A DNA stretch of 64,000 nucleotides. It comes from an uncultured Christensenellaceae bacterium (GTDB taxonomy: Bacteria > Bacillota > Clostridia > Christensenellales > Borkfalkiaceae). Below are positions 24,704 through 33,116 of the stretch, piece after piece; the stretch's first letter is position 1; each line of letters begins with the position of its first letter. The DNA lies in contig CAJUKK010000001.1 of NCBI GenBank assembly GCA_910586985.1, positions 186,001 through 250,000 of the forward strand, given 5' to 3'. Position numbers and translations under genes: made by a program. The notes under the pieces were generated by a model that saw nothing but the letters and a program-made list of their open reading frames with translations, was not told the DNA's origin and searched no databases.

Positions 24704-25077
24704 CGGGCGATCAGTTTTATGTCTTTCTCGTCTGCGTACTCTCCGGAATCGTGGGGGGAGTACTTTACGACGTACTCTATCTTGTACGTTATCCCTTCCG
24801 TTCGCGTGCGGTTTGCATTGTGACCGACGTTTTTTTCGGTTTGCTCTTTGCGGGACTTTTTCTATTTGTATCTGTCACATTCTATTTGCCCGGATTACGT
24901 TTTTACATGCTTATCGGCTGTGGGGTAGGACTTTTACTATATTTGAAAAGTTTCCACGAAATTGTTGCTTTTTTCGCCCAAAAGGTGTATAATCACTGCG
25001 AGAAGAAAAAATGCGTTAAGCGTTCGGAGAAAAAACCATGGAAAAACAGGAAGAAAAAGTCAAGAGAATCGCAATAG
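24700..25077 (+). CDS. yabQ: sporulation membrane protein YabQ
   Basis: 125 residues with three or four hydrophobic spans (about 5-27, 40-60, 63-85) and a strongly basic C-terminal tail of about 30 residues. The family start (QFYVFLVCVLSGIVGGVLYDVLYLVRYPFRSR) is clear. In B. subtilis YabQ is a membrane protein required for spore cortex formation. The tail overlaps the following divIC gene by 40 bp in another frame, an unusually long overlap for this pair. Confidence 0.88.
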   Translation: MTGDQFYVFLVCVLSGIVGGVLYDVLYLVRYPFRSRAVCIVTDVFFGLLFAGLFLFVSVTFYLPGLRFYMLIGCGVGLLLYLKSFHEIVAFFAQKVYNHCEKKKCVKRSEKKPWKNRKKKSRESQ

Positions 25078-25307
25078 GCGCGACCGTTGCGGGCGTTCTC
25101 GTCATCCTTTTTTTGGCGATTACGCTCATCTATCAGTTTGTCCGCATCGGAACGCTCAATTCGGAAAAGAGCCGTATTATGGATGAAATTACCCGTCTCG
25201 AACAACAGATTGCAACGGGCGAGCGCGATTTCAATTATTACAGCAACAGCAGTACGCTTGAAAATTTAGCGCGTCAGTACGGTTTCAAATTCGAATCGGA
25301 TAAATAA
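25038..25307 (+). CDS. divIC: septum formation initiator, DivIC/FtsB family
   Basis: 89 residues: short cytoplasmic N-terminus, one membrane span (about 12-35), then a leucine-type coiled coil (SEKSRIMDEITRLEQQIATGER) and the terminal ENLARQYGFKFESDK typical of DivIC/FtsB proteins. It is part of the FtsL-DivIB-DivIC divisome subcomplex. GGAG lies 9 nt before the start, inside the yabQ tail. Confidence 0.88.
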   Translation: MEKQEEKVKRIAIGATVAGVLVILFLAITLIYQFVRIGTLNSEKSRIMDEITRLEQQIATGERDFNYYSNSSTLENLARQYGFKFESDK

Positions 25308-25309
25308 AC

Positions 25310-26158
25310 ATGAAAGTTGCGGTTATCGATATTGGGTCAAATTCCGTTCGCCTCATGCTTTGGGCGGACGGAACAACTTTATATAAAAAGGTACAGACGA
25401 CTCGCCTCGGCGAAAGCGTAGCGCTTACAGGGCGGCTTTTGCCTGAGGCAATTGAACGAAGCGCGCTTGCGGTGAAAGCATTTTATGAACTCGCTCTTCT
25501 CGAAGGTGCGGAAAAAATATTTGCATTTGCTACCGCCGCTGTTCGTTCTGCCGTCAACGGCGGGGATTTTTGTACTCGCGTAAAAACGTTGACGGGGATA
25601 GAGGTAGACGTCGTTTCGGGTGAAACGGAGGCGAAACTCGGCGTGCTCGGGGCGCTTTCCGGTGAAGAGGGCGGAATCATCGATATCGGCGGCGCCAGTA
25701 CCGAATTGTGTTGCGAACAGACGGGACTTTTTGTGAGTCTCGATGTGGGCGCTGTACGTTTGTATGATTTGTGCGGGGATCGGAAGGACAAGCTATTGCC
25801 TGTCATCAGGGAGAAAATATCCTGTCTTTGCGGTCGGTCGGCGAAGGGGGAATTTTTCGCGATCGGCGGTACGGCGACGACGCTTGCGTCGGTAAAATTG
25901 GGTTTAGAAGAATACGATGCCGATAAGATACACGGAACGGAGATAACATATGCCGAAGTATCTGCTCTGTCTTCGTTGTTTTTTACCAGAACGAAAGAGG
26001 AACGGGAGAAAATTGCAGGTATGGACGTTCGCCGTGCAGACGTAATTTCAGGTGCGACGTATTTACTTGAGCAAATCATGCAAACGCTTTCATTAGAGCG
26101 TGTTATCGTTTCGGAACGGGATAACATGGAAGGATATCTCATTTGGAGGGGAATATGA
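25310..26158 (+). CDS. ppx: Ppx/GppA-type phosphatase
   Basis: 282 residues, a single ASKHA ATPase-like domain without the C-terminal HD domain. The first phosphate loop is DIGSNSVRLMLW, the second IIDIGGASTELC, with GETEAKLGVLGAL between them. The family hydrolyses polyphosphate or pppGpp. It starts 2 bp after divIC and ends in ATGA with the next gene. The short length matches the Ppx proteins found in this position in Clostridia. Confidence 0.88.
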   Translation: MKVAVIDIGSNSVRLMLWADGTTLYKKVQTTRLGESVALTGRLLPEAIERSALAVKAFYELALLEGAEKIFAFATAAVRSAVNGGDFCTRVKTLTGIEVDVVSGETEAKLGVLGALSGEEGGIIDIGGASTELCCEQTGLFVSLDVGAVRLYDLCGDRKDKLLPVIREKISCLCGRSAKGEFFAIGGTATTLASVKLGLEEYDADKIHGTEITYAEVSALSSLFFTRTKEEREKIAGMDVRRADVISGATYLLEQIMQTLSLERVIVSERDNMEGYLIWRGI

Positions 26159-27243
26159 CGGGAAGAGCAAAAAGAATTTGTTACCGCATATTTTTAATTG
26201 TTTGCGGACTTGCGGCGGTTCTTGGTACGGTTCTGATAGCATGCAGCGCGATTGATTACGTGCGCGCGGAAGAATATAGCTATTTATGGGTGTTTGGTTT
26301 TGCCGTCGGGTTATTGCTTATTTTTCCCGTAAATACGCTTGTTCATGAGTTAGGACATCTCGTTTTCGGTACGCTTGCGGGAATGCGTTTTTCTTCGATA
26401 AGGTTTTCGCGCATTCGGATTGTGCGGATCGGAAAGCATCTTTCAGGCAATATCATGCGCATGAGCGAAGTGGCGGGCGCGTGTGAAATGTATCCGAGAA
26501 ACGACAGGCACGTAAGGGGAAAAATGATTGTGTTTACGCTTGGCGGCGCGGTGTTCAGTACGGTCGGCAGCGTAGCGGTGTTAGTGTGTTACCATCTGAT
26601 GCCCTTGTCTCCCGCGCTTTACTTTTTTTCGTTGTTTGCACCGCTCAGCATTTTAGAGGCTTTTGCCGCTCTCTATCCGGTTGAAACCGCTACGGGAAAG
26701 ACGGACGGTGCCGTAATGCTCGGTTTGATCAAAAAATCGCCGGATGCAATCGTGGCGCTCAACGTGCTTACCGCGCAGGGCATTTTAAGCGGCGGTTCCT
26801 ACCGCAATATCAAAAGAGATTTGCTCTATAACGTTCCCGTTGTCCGTGAGGATGACACGGGTTTTTTGGCGTTGCTTTCGTTAAGGTTCGGGTATGAGAT
26901 GGTTCAAGGAAACGTGGCGGCTGCAATGGATGCGCTGCGCAGACTTGAATCCCTTTTCGACGAATTGCCCGCGCTGTCCCGTACGGAGGTCGCCTGCGAT
27001 TTGGTTTATGCATATTGTGTGCTTGAACCCGATCCAGAGCATGCGGAAAAGTTTATGACGGAAGCGGCAAACGGCATGGGAACATGCGCGTATTACCGCG
27101 CGATTGCGGCATATTCTGCGTTGCAGGGGGAGCTTACGGAAGCGACGTTTTCACGCGCACAAGTTGCGGCTGACGGAGAAACGATCGTCGGAATCCGCGA
27201 ACTTGAAAAAGAGTTATTGACCCGTATTCCCAATTCATTTTAA
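26155..27243 (+). CDS. membrane protein with M50-like HELGH zinc motif
   Basis: 362 residues from ATG 26155, chosen because GGAGGGG (26145-26151) is directly upstream and gives ATGA coupling to ppx. There are two membrane spans (about 10-30 and 42-62), then His64-Glu65-Leu-Gly-His68, the HExxH pattern of site-2-type M50 proteases at the membrane surface. Two more spans follow (about 128-150 and 155-180), and then a soluble C-terminal domain of about 180 residues with helical-repeat (TPR-like) character. The conserved second metal-ligand motif of M50 enzymes (N-x-x-P-x-x-x-L-D-G) is not clear; a KTDGAVMLGL segment occurs instead. It could be an intramembrane protease or a degenerate homologue. 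Confidence 0.6.
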   Translation: MTGRAKRICYRIFLIVCGLAAVLGTVLIACSAIDYVRAEEYSYLWVFGFAVGLLLIFPVNTLVHELGHLVFGTLAGMRFSSIRFSRIRIVRIGKHLSGNIMRMSEVAGACEMYPRNDRHVRGKMIVFTLGGAVFSTVGSVAVLVCYHLMPLSPALYFFSLFAPLSILEAFAALYPVETATGKTDGAVMLGLIKKSPDAIVALNVLTAQGILSGGSYRNIKRDLLYNVPVVREDDTGFLALLSLRFGYEMVQGNVAAAMDALRRLESLFDELPALSRTEVACDLVYAYCVLEPDPEHAEKFMTEAANGMGTCAYYRAIAAYSALQGELTEATFSRAQVAADGETIVGIRELEKELLTRIPNSF

Positions 27244-27251
27244 ATGAGAAA

Positions 27252-27280
27252 AGGTTCTGCCCGTATGGCAGAACCTGATT
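27252..27280 (+). terminator. hairpin after the M50-like gene
   Basis: AGGTTCTGCC, 5-nt loop, GGCAGAACCT, a 10-bp perfect stem followed by GATTTCATTT, a weak T-tract. Confidence 0.6.
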
Positions 27281-27365
27281 TCATTTGCTGAAAATTTCCG
27301 ATATCCTCGGCAATAAACTTAGGGCAACCGCCCCGCAAATTAAATATTCAGTTGTAACTTGCGGC

Positions 27366-27569
27366 TCAGTCGGAGAGTCCAAGCAGGAAATCAGAGGAAA
27401 CGTTGAAATAGCGCGCAAGTTTTGCGATATTGCCTGCAGTGGGATCGCTCTTGTTCGTTTCCCAATAGCAAACGATACCAAGGCTGACGCCTAAATCTCT
27501 TGCAATCGTTGCTTGAGAGAGACCTCTTTCCTTTCTGAGCTCCATGAGCCGTTCCGCAAAAATCTTCAT
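27366..27569 (-). CDS. small XRE-family HTH regulator
   Basis: 67 residues, almost only a Cro/CI-type helix-turn-helix: MELRKERGLSQATIARDLGVS, IVCYWETNKSDPTAGNIAKLA and YFNVSSDFLLGLSD. No second domain is present. It is a DNA-binding repressor type protein, free-standing between two plus-strand genes. A promoter with TATAAT 6 nt before the ATG and no ribosome site predicts a leaderless transcript. Confidence 0.85.
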   Translation of the reverse strand: MKIFAERLMELRKERGLSQATIARDLGVSLGIVCYWETNKSDPTAGNIAKLARYFNVSSDFLLGLSD

Positions 27570-27575
27570 AACTCT

Positions 27576-27604
27576 ATTATAACTTATTTGTCATTTAAAT
27601 GCAA
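27576..27604 (-). promoter_or_regulatory. promoter of the XRE gene, ATG 6 nt from the -10 box
   Basis: Minus strand TTGCAT (27599-27604), 17 bp, TATAAT (27576-27581), then six bases and the ATG at 27569. Confidence 0.75.
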
Positions 27605-27734
27605 TAGCTTGTGCAAATAAATTTTATTTTTCCGTAAAAATTTCACAGAAAATGGGTTTAAAATACTGTATTTTCAATAAATTTTTATAAATGGTAGAAA
27701 ATTTAATATTTTTAAAGAAACGGTGTTGAAAAGA

Positions 27735-28202
27735 ATGATAAAATTATTATTTGTTTGTCACGGAAATATCTGTCGTTCGCCGATGGCGGAAAGTGTGATG
27801 GCTTATCTTATTGAACAAAACGGCTTGCAGGCGTTGGTCGGCGTTGCGTCTGCGGCAGCGCACAGGGACGAAATCGGAAATCCGCCGCACCGCGGGACGG
27901 TGGAAATTCTCAAACGGAAAGGTATTCCGCTTATTCCTCATCGGGCGCGTTTGATGACGCGTTCAGACGGGGAAACGTTTGATCTTCTGCTCGGTATGGA
28001 CGAGTACAATGTACGCGATATGAAAGCGATCGTCGGTGCAGAGTATGCAGGTAAGGTGAAAAAATTGCTTGATTTTTCATCTTGTCCTCGCGCCATTGCC
28101 GACCCTTGGTACACGGGGGATTTTGAAACGACGTTTGCGGACGTATTCGAAGGTTGTAATGCGCTTTTAAAATATGTTATTTCAGTCTTAAATAAAAAAT
28201 AG
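27735..28202 (+). CDS. low-molecular-weight protein tyrosine phosphatase
   Basis: 155 residues. The P-loop V-C-H-G-N-I-C-R-S-P (C-x5-R-S) is near residue 7, and the general-acid Asp is in AIADPWYTGDFETTFADV. ATG 27735 is preferred over GTG 27723 since the family begins MIKLLFVCHGN; neither has a strong ribosome site. The enzyme removes phosphate from tyrosine, possibly also arginine, in Bacillota. It is followed after 10 bp by the GH127 gene, perhaps co-transcribed. Confidence 0.92.
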   Translation: MIKLLFVCHGNICRSPMAESVMAYLIEQNGLQALVGVASAAAHRDEIGNPPHRGTVEILKRKGIPLIPHRARLMTRSDGETFDLLLGMDEYNVRDMKAIVGAEYAGKVKKLLDFSSCPRAIADPWYTGDFETTFADVFEGCNALLKYVISVLNKK

Positions 28203-28212
28203 GGGGATTATT

Positions 28213-30525
28213 ATGGAAAGACGGTTGCAGGCAATGCCTTTGAGTTGCGTGCGTGTCACGGATGCATTTGCACATAACGCGCTTGAACGTGAAATCGATT
28301 ATTTACTCTCATTGCAGGAAGGACGGTTGCTGGCGGGTTTCTATGAAAACGCGGGACTGAAAACTTCTTTTGTCCGTTACGGCGGTTGGGAAGATATGCT
28401 GATCGGCGGACATACGCTCGGGCATTATCTTACAGCGCTTGCGCAAGCTTATGTCAATCCTGCCGTTTCCGAAGAAAAACGTTCTTCTGCTTATCGGAAG
28501 TTGGAAAAAATTGTTTTAGGTCTTGCGGACTGTCAGGCGCATTCCAAGGGTGAAAGCGGATTTCTATGGGGTGCGCGGCAACCCGTATCGGGCGGCGTAG
28601 AAGGGCAATTCGACCACGTGGAAGTTTTGAAAACGGATATCATAAAAGAGGCATGGGTGCCTTGGTACACCATGCATAAATTGCTCGGCGGACTTGTAGA
28701 AACGTATCGTTTGACGGGGTATGCGCCTGCGTTAACGGTTGCGAAAAATTTAGGCGATTGGGTATATCGCCGCATTTCGGGATGGGATGGGGAGACAAAT
28801 GCGCGCGTACTTTCGGTAGAGTACGGCGGTATGAACGACTGTCTCTATTCGCTCTTTGAGTTGACGGGAGGAGAACGGTATGCACGAGCGGCGCATGCGT
28901 TTGACGAAGAACCGTTATTCGATGCGATTCTTTCCGCTAAAAAAGACGTTTTAAAGGATAAGCATGCCAATACGACAATTCCCAAGATTCTCGGGGCGTT
29001 AAATCGATATGAGAATCTTCACAATAAAGTCTTTCAAGGCGTAAGGGTTGACGCAACGCGTTATTTAGAGGTGGCGAAAGCGTTCTTTCGTATGGTAATT
29101 GAACGGCATACCTATGTAACGGGCGGAAATTCGGAATGGGAACATTTCGGCACGGATTTTGTGTTGGACGCAGAACGAACCAATTGCAACTGTGAAACGT
29201 GTAACGTTTATAATATGTTAAAACTTGCGCGAGGGCTGTTTTGTATTACGGGCGATTGCGTCTATGCTGATTATTACGATAATGCGTTTACCAATTCGAT
29301 TTTGTCTTCGCAGAACCCTGAAACAGGTATGACTACCTATTTTCAGCCGATGGCGGGCGGATATTTTAAATGTTTTTCAACGCCGTACGATAAATTCTGG
29401 TGCTGTACGGGCAGCGGAATGGAGAATTTTACCAAGCTCGGCGACGGTATGTTTTATATCGGTTCGGATGGGGTGTACGTAGAGCGTTACCTTTCTTCCG
29501 AGTGTACTGCGGAAGATTTTCTAATTGCGGTCAAAAGTGATTTTCCTCTGAACGAATGTGCGGAAATAAAAATTCTACGCGCAAAGTCTGCTTTCAAGTT
29601 AAATTTGCGAATACCCGATTGGTGCGCAGGCGAGCCGTCGCTTACAAAGAATGGCGTTTTATGCGGCGCGCAGGGCACGGAGTATTTTTGTGTGGATGCC
29701 TTTGAGGGAGACGTATTTTTATTGCACCTGCCCGTAACGGTTACAGTTCACCCTTTGCCCGACGGCGACGCAGTCGCTTTTTGTTACGGCGGTGCAGTGC
29801 TCTCTGCCGATCTCGGTAGAAAAGACATGCGGGAAACGGAGACGGGAGTTTCCGTAACCTTACCCGCGGAACGGAAAAAGGATTGCGAACGAGTATTTTT
29901 TAAAGATATTCAAGCGGTAAAAAACAATCCCGAAAAATATCTTTTGAGAAACGGAGATACGTTTGATCTGGCCGGAGGAGACGTTACGCTTCGATTCGGA
30001 TTGCACTATCGCCGTTACCGTGAACGATATGCAATTTATATCCGACTTTTAGAGGGGGAACGTACGGAAGAGCGAGAAACGCGTATACCCTTTGATACCG
30101 TGCAATGCGGCTACGGACAGTATGAAGGGGATGAATTGCATGAACTTGACAGCGTCGGTTCAGTCGGAGTTACTTCGGACGGTACGTACCGCTATGCGGA
30201 GAGCGGCGGATATTTTTCGTACGACGTTGCCGTTGATCCTGAAAAAAAGAATGCGCTTTCGTTGCTGTTAATGGCAAAAGATAACGGAAAACCGCTCGTA
30301 ATTAAGATTGGCGGTGAAACAATTTTTTCAGAACGGCTCTTGTATACGCTTGGCGAAGAGAGTTATCGCCGCGAAATTGAGATTTCTCAGGATATTATCA
30401 TGAGAAATGTGCGGCAAAAGTGTGCGTACGGTAAAAATATTTCTGTCGTAAGAGTACGTTTTGAAGGGGCAGAGAACGAACAAAGCGCTCGGGTGTGCGG
30501 TTTTTTATATTCGTTTTCCGAGTGA
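28213..30525 (+). CDS. GH127-family beta-L-arabinofuranosidase-like enzyme
   Basis: 770 residues, without signal peptide. The metal/catalytic set of GH127 is complete: Glu328 and Cys330 in CNCETCNVYN, and Cys397-Cys398 in FWCCTGSGMENF. In HypBA1 the equivalent Glu and Cys residues bind zinc and one Cys is the nucleophile that attacks beta-L-arabinofuranosides. The N-terminal (alpha/alpha)6 barrel spans about 1-420 and beta-sandwich domains follow. The extra 150 C-terminal residues are longer than in the 635-residue relative at 2079. GGGGG lies 7 nt before the start. The gene is isolated from other sugar genes, following a phosphatase. Confidence 0.87.
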   Translation: MERRLQAMPLSCVRVTDAFAHNALEREIDYLLSLQEGRLLAGFYENAGLKTSFVRYGGWEDMLIGGHTLGHYLTALAQAYVNPAVSEEKRSSAYRKLEKIVLGLADCQAHSKGESGFLWGARQPVSGGVEGQFDHVEVLKTDIIKEAWVPWYTMHKLLGGLVETYRLTGYAPALTVAKNLGDWVYRRISGWDGETNARVLSVEYGGMNDCLYSLFELTGGERYARAAHAFDEEPLFDAILSAKKDVLKDKHANTTIPKILGALNRYENLHNKVFQGVRVDATRYLEVAKAFFRMVIERHTYVTGGNSEWEHFGTDFVLDAERTNCNCETCNVYNMLKLARGLFCITGDCVYADYYDNAFTNSILSSQNPETGMTTYFQPMAGGYFKCFSTPYDKFWCCTGSGMENFTKLGDGMFYIGSDGVYVERYLSSECTAEDFLIAVKSDFPLNECAEIKILRAKSAFKLNLRIPDWCAGEPSLTKNGVLCGAQGTEYFCVDAFEGDVFLLHLPVTVTVHPLPDGDAVAFCYGGAVLSADLGRKDMRETETGVSVTLPAERKKDCERVFFKDIQAVKNNPEKYLLRNGDTFDLAGGDVTLRFGLHYRRYRERYAIYIRLLEGERTEERETRIPFDTVQCGYGQYEGDELHELDSVGSVGVTSDGTYRYAESGGYFSYDVAVDPEKKNALSLLLMAKDNGKPLVIKIGGETIFSERLLYTLGEESYRREIEISQDIIMRNVRQKCAYGKNISVVRVRFEGAENEQSARVCGFLYSFSE

Positions 30526-30534
30526 TAAAATAAG

Positions 30535-30563
30535 TTTACAAAACGTTATAAATCGGATATAAT
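30535..30563 (+). promoter_or_regulatory. promoter of the DtxR-type gene
   Basis: TTTACA (30535-30540), 17 bp, TATAAT (30558-30563). The ATG is 15 nt further with GGTGA in between, so the leader is very short (about 8-10 nt). Confidence 0.7.
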
Positions 30564-30578
30564 CATTTTGGTGAAAAC

Positions 30579-30950
30579 ATGAGAGATCACGAATCGGAAG
30601 AAATGTATTTAGAAACAATTCTTTTGCTTAAAGAAAAAAAATCGAGCGTGCGCTCGGTGGATATTGTAGAGAAACTCGATTATGCAAAATCGAGCGTTTC
30701 CCGCGCGGTCAATTTGCTCTGTAAAAAAGGATATATTGTGATTGACGGCTCAGGTGATATTGTTCTGACGGACGAGGGGCAGAGGAAGGCGGCTGGAATT
30801 TACGAACGTCACAAAGTTATAACCCAAGTGCTTATGGCGGTGGGCGCGGATCGGGAACTTGCCGAGGCAAACGCTTGCCGTATCGAACACGTTATAACGG
30901 ACGAAATGTTTTCTCTTTTAAAAAAATACGTTGAACAACACAATAGATAA
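30579..30950 (+). CDS. DtxR/MntR-family metal-dependent regulator
   Basis: 123 residues: an N-terminal winged helix (SEEMYLETILLLKEK, SVRSVDIVEKLDYAKSSVSRAV) and a short dimerisation domain with ERHKVITQVLMAVGADRELAEANACRIEHVI. Metal-binding residue types are present: His in ERHKVI, Glu in EANACRIEHV and a Cys near residue 98. There is no C-terminal SH3-like domain, as in MntR. It would repress metal transport genes with bound Mn or Fe; none of these is adjacent. A strong hairpin follows. Confidence 0.85.
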   Translation: MRDHESEEMYLETILLLKEKKSSVRSVDIVEKLDYAKSSVSRAVNLLCKKGYIVIDGSGDIVLTDEGQRKAAGIYERHKVITQVLMAVGADRELAEANACRIEHVITDEMFSLLKKYVEQHNR

Positions 30951-30955
30951 TTATA

Positions 30956-30984
30956 ACCCGCCCGACAACGCGTCGGGCGGGTTG
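30956..30984. terminator. bidirectional terminator
   Basis: AACCCGCCCGAC, AACGC loop, GTCGGGCGGGTT: a perfect 12-bp GC-rich stem between the converging DtxR-type gene and aroA. The T-tracts are short. Confidence 0.7.
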
Positions 30985-30995
30985 TAAAATCTTCG

Positions 30996-32270
30996 TTAAT
31001 ATTTGGTTATTTCTGTTAGAATATCAAAAAAGTTTTCGAACGTTTTTTTACAACAGTCTGGGTCGGAAATTACAATGTTTCCGGTTTTTAAGCCGACAAG
31101 TGAGAAAGCCATTGCCATCCGATGGTCGTTATGTGGATCGACTGCGCCGCCTTTTATTGCTGAGGGTGAGATAAAAATGTTCTCTCCGTCAGTGTCGGCG
31201 GTTACGCCAAGCGATTTCAGGTTCTGTACCGTAACGGCAATGCGGTCGCATTCCTGTAAACGGATATGTCCTATACCGCGCAAGATCGATCGGCTCGTTG
31301 CAAAGGGCGCTAACGCGGCTACAGTCATTGTTTGGTCTGAAAAATCTCTTAAATCCTCGTCGAATCCGCTATAATGTTTAACCGTGCTTCCGTCGGCAAT
31401 CACGCCTTCATCCGTATCGGTTAAAATTACGCCTTTATTTGCAAGCACTTTTAAAAATTTTAAGTCACCCTGCATGCCGTTCATGTGTACGCCGTTGACG
31501 CGTACGCGTGCGCCGAGTAAGAGCGAGAGAGCGTAAAAATAACAGGCTCCGGAAACGTCCGGCTCTACGGCGTATTGCGTTGGAGGATTTTCTGCGGGAA
31601 AAATGATAATGCGATCGTTTAAATTCTGATAGGGGACGTGAAACGCCTGTAACATTGATTTGGTGATCTGAAGGTAACTGCCGTTTATCCTTTTTCCGGT
31701 GAGACGCAGTTCAAGCGGTTTATTTCGCATACTTGCTGCAAGCATAATGCCGCTTGCGTATTGCGTGCTGTGATCGGTGTCGATTGTAAGAACGTCTGCG
31801 CGAATTCCGTCAGATTGCAGACGGAAGGGAAATCGTCCTTTTTCGCCCAAATAAGTGATATTAACCCCGTCGTTTTCGAGTAGTTCGAGTATTTCCATAG
31901 GGCGTTTTTTCATTTGCTCGGAAGAATCGATCATGTAGTCGCCGCCGGCAAAGGCAAGTGCAACGGTTAAAAATCGAGCCGCTGTTCCTGCGCTGTTTAC
32001 ATTAATTGCAGCATTTTTATTGGGGAAACTTCCTCCGCAACCGTATATAAGTATTCCGTCGTTCTTCTGTTCCGTTTTGATTCCGAGCACTGTTAAACAA
32101 TCGAGAAACGTTTTTGTATCTTCGCTAAGGGAACCGCAACGCAAATAAACCGTTCTCTTTGCAATTGCTGCGAGAAGAAGGGCGCGATTTAAAATGCTTT
32201 TGGAGGCGGGGACGTCCACGCTTATCAGATCGCTTTTCGGTTTAATGGCTTTGACTTTGTACTCTTTCAT
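30996..32270 (-). CDS. aroA: 3-phosphoshikimate 1-carboxyvinyltransferase (EPSP synthase)
   Basis: 424 residues, full length. Key features: VDVPASKSILNRALLLAA (the Lys-Ser pair binding shikimate-3-phosphate), NVNSAGTAARFLTVALA (family NSGTA-x-x-R block), LTGKRINGSYLQIT, RDFSDQTMTVAALAPFA, IRLQECDRIAV and DPHNDHRMAMAFSLVG. It catalyses the sixth step of the shikimate pathway. The start at 32270 is 6 nt after a -10 box with no ribosome site. It is a single gene, pointing away from the YgjP-like gene. Confidence 0.96.
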   Translation of the reverse strand: MKEYKVKAIKPKSDLISVDVPASKSILNRALLLAAIAKRTVYLRCGSLSEDTKTFLDCLTVLGIKTEQKNDGILIYGCGGSFPNKNAAINVNSAGTAARFLTVALAFAGGDYMIDSSEQMKKRPMEILELLENDGVNITYLGEKGRFPFRLQSDGIRADVLTIDTDHSTQYASGIMLAASMRNKPLELRLTGKRINGSYLQITKSMLQAFHVPYQNLNDRIIIFPAENPPTQYAVEPDVSGACYFYALSLLLGARVRVNGVHMNGMQGDLKFLKVLANKGVILTDTDEGVIADGSTVKHYSGFDEDLRDFSDQTMTVAALAPFATSRSILRGIGHIRLQECDRIAVTVQNLKSLGVTADTDGENIFISPSAIKGGAVDPHNDHRMAMAFSLVGLKTGNIVISDPDCCKKTFENFFDILTEITKY

Positions 32271-32276
32271 GATTCG

Positions 32277-32305
32277 AGTATAACAGAGCGATAAAAAAAA
32301 GTCAA
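32277..32305 (-). promoter_or_regulatory. promoter of aroA, ATG 6 nt from the -10 box
   Basis: Minus strand TTGACT (32300-32305), 17 bp, TATACT (32277-32282), then CGAATC and the ATG at 32270. A leaderless aroA transcript is predicted. Confidence 0.8.
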
Positions 32306-32335
32306 TCCGATACCTTTAAAAGCGGGGTAATTTTC

Positions 32336-32364
32336 TTGAAATAAAACTGAAAAAATGATATAAT
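32336..32364 (+). promoter_or_regulatory. promoter of the YgjP-like gene
   Basis: TTGAAA (32336-32341), 17 bp, TATAAT (32359-32364). The ATG at 32363 overlaps the -10 box and cannot be in the transcript, so the gene should start at 32378, about 7 nt after the predicted transcription start. Confidence 0.75.
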
Positions 32365-32377
32365 GAAAATTAAGATC

Positions 32378-33025
32378 ATGGAAAGCATAGATTACAAAGT
32401 CGTACGCGGGAGACGGCGTACAATCGTCCTCAATGTGGATAGGAACGGCGAAGTAATTGTCCGTGTCCCCATAAGTTTATCCGGAGAAGAGATTGCACGT
32501 TTTGTAATAAAGCATCGGCGTTGGATCGAACGCCGAAAGGCATTAAGGTTGGAGCATGCGCGGTTGTCGTTTGCCGATGGGCAGCAGTTGTCTTTATTCG
32601 GGAAATCGTATCCAATTATAACAGGTGATGCGGAAATAACCGATTGTGCGGTGTGTTTGCCTGCGGAGCATCGGGAAAGCGCTTTGGAAAGGTTACTAAA
32701 GGTTTTTTGTCTGGAACCCATGGTAAGGTTGACCGAACAAATAGCATTGCGTAACGGGTTAAGTTTTTCCCGTGTTCGGATATCTTCCGCAAAAAGCAGG
32801 TGGGGGTCGTGCAACCGAAACGGAGTGATCGCTTATTCCTACCGTTTATCTTTTCTTTCGCCCGATCTGATTGAATATATTGTCGTGCATGAGTTGTGCC
32901 ATACGCTATATTTTAACCACGGGGCGGCGTTTTGGCGAGAGGTGCTCCGAATTTTACCCGATGCAAAGTTGCGCCGCAATCGCTTGAAATCTTATAGTTA
33001 TCTGATGGACACGACGGAAAATTAA
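32378..33025 (+). CDS. YgjP-like metallopeptidase domain protein (DUF45)
   Basis: 215 residues from ATG 32378 (start set by the promoter; an ATG five codons earlier lies in the -10 box). The family signatures are R-W-G-S-C (141-145), then His171-Glu172-Leu-Cys-His175 with a third ligand His181 (FNHGAAFW): the zinc site of the M48-like YgjP group. The first 60 residues are the basic strand-rich part typical of DUF45. Its physiological role is not known; in Proteobacteria members are linked to restriction-modification loci, which is not the case here. Confidence 0.85.
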   Translation: MESIDYKVVRGRRRTIVLNVDRNGEVIVRVPISLSGEEIARFVIKHRRWIERRKALRLEHARLSFADGQQLSLFGKSYPIITGDAEITDCAVCLPAEHRESALERLLKVFCLEPMVRLTEQIALRNGLSFSRVRISSAKSRWGSCNRNGVIAYSYRLSFLSPDLIEYIVVHELCHTLYFNHGAAFWREVLRILPDAKLRRNRLKSYSYLMDTTEN

Positions 33026-33116
33026 CCAAAAATCCGCAAAATCATGCATATATATAGTATTATGTGTGACATAAATATAGTTTATTAATTATTTTTTTAC
33101 ATTATGGTGGTGCAGA

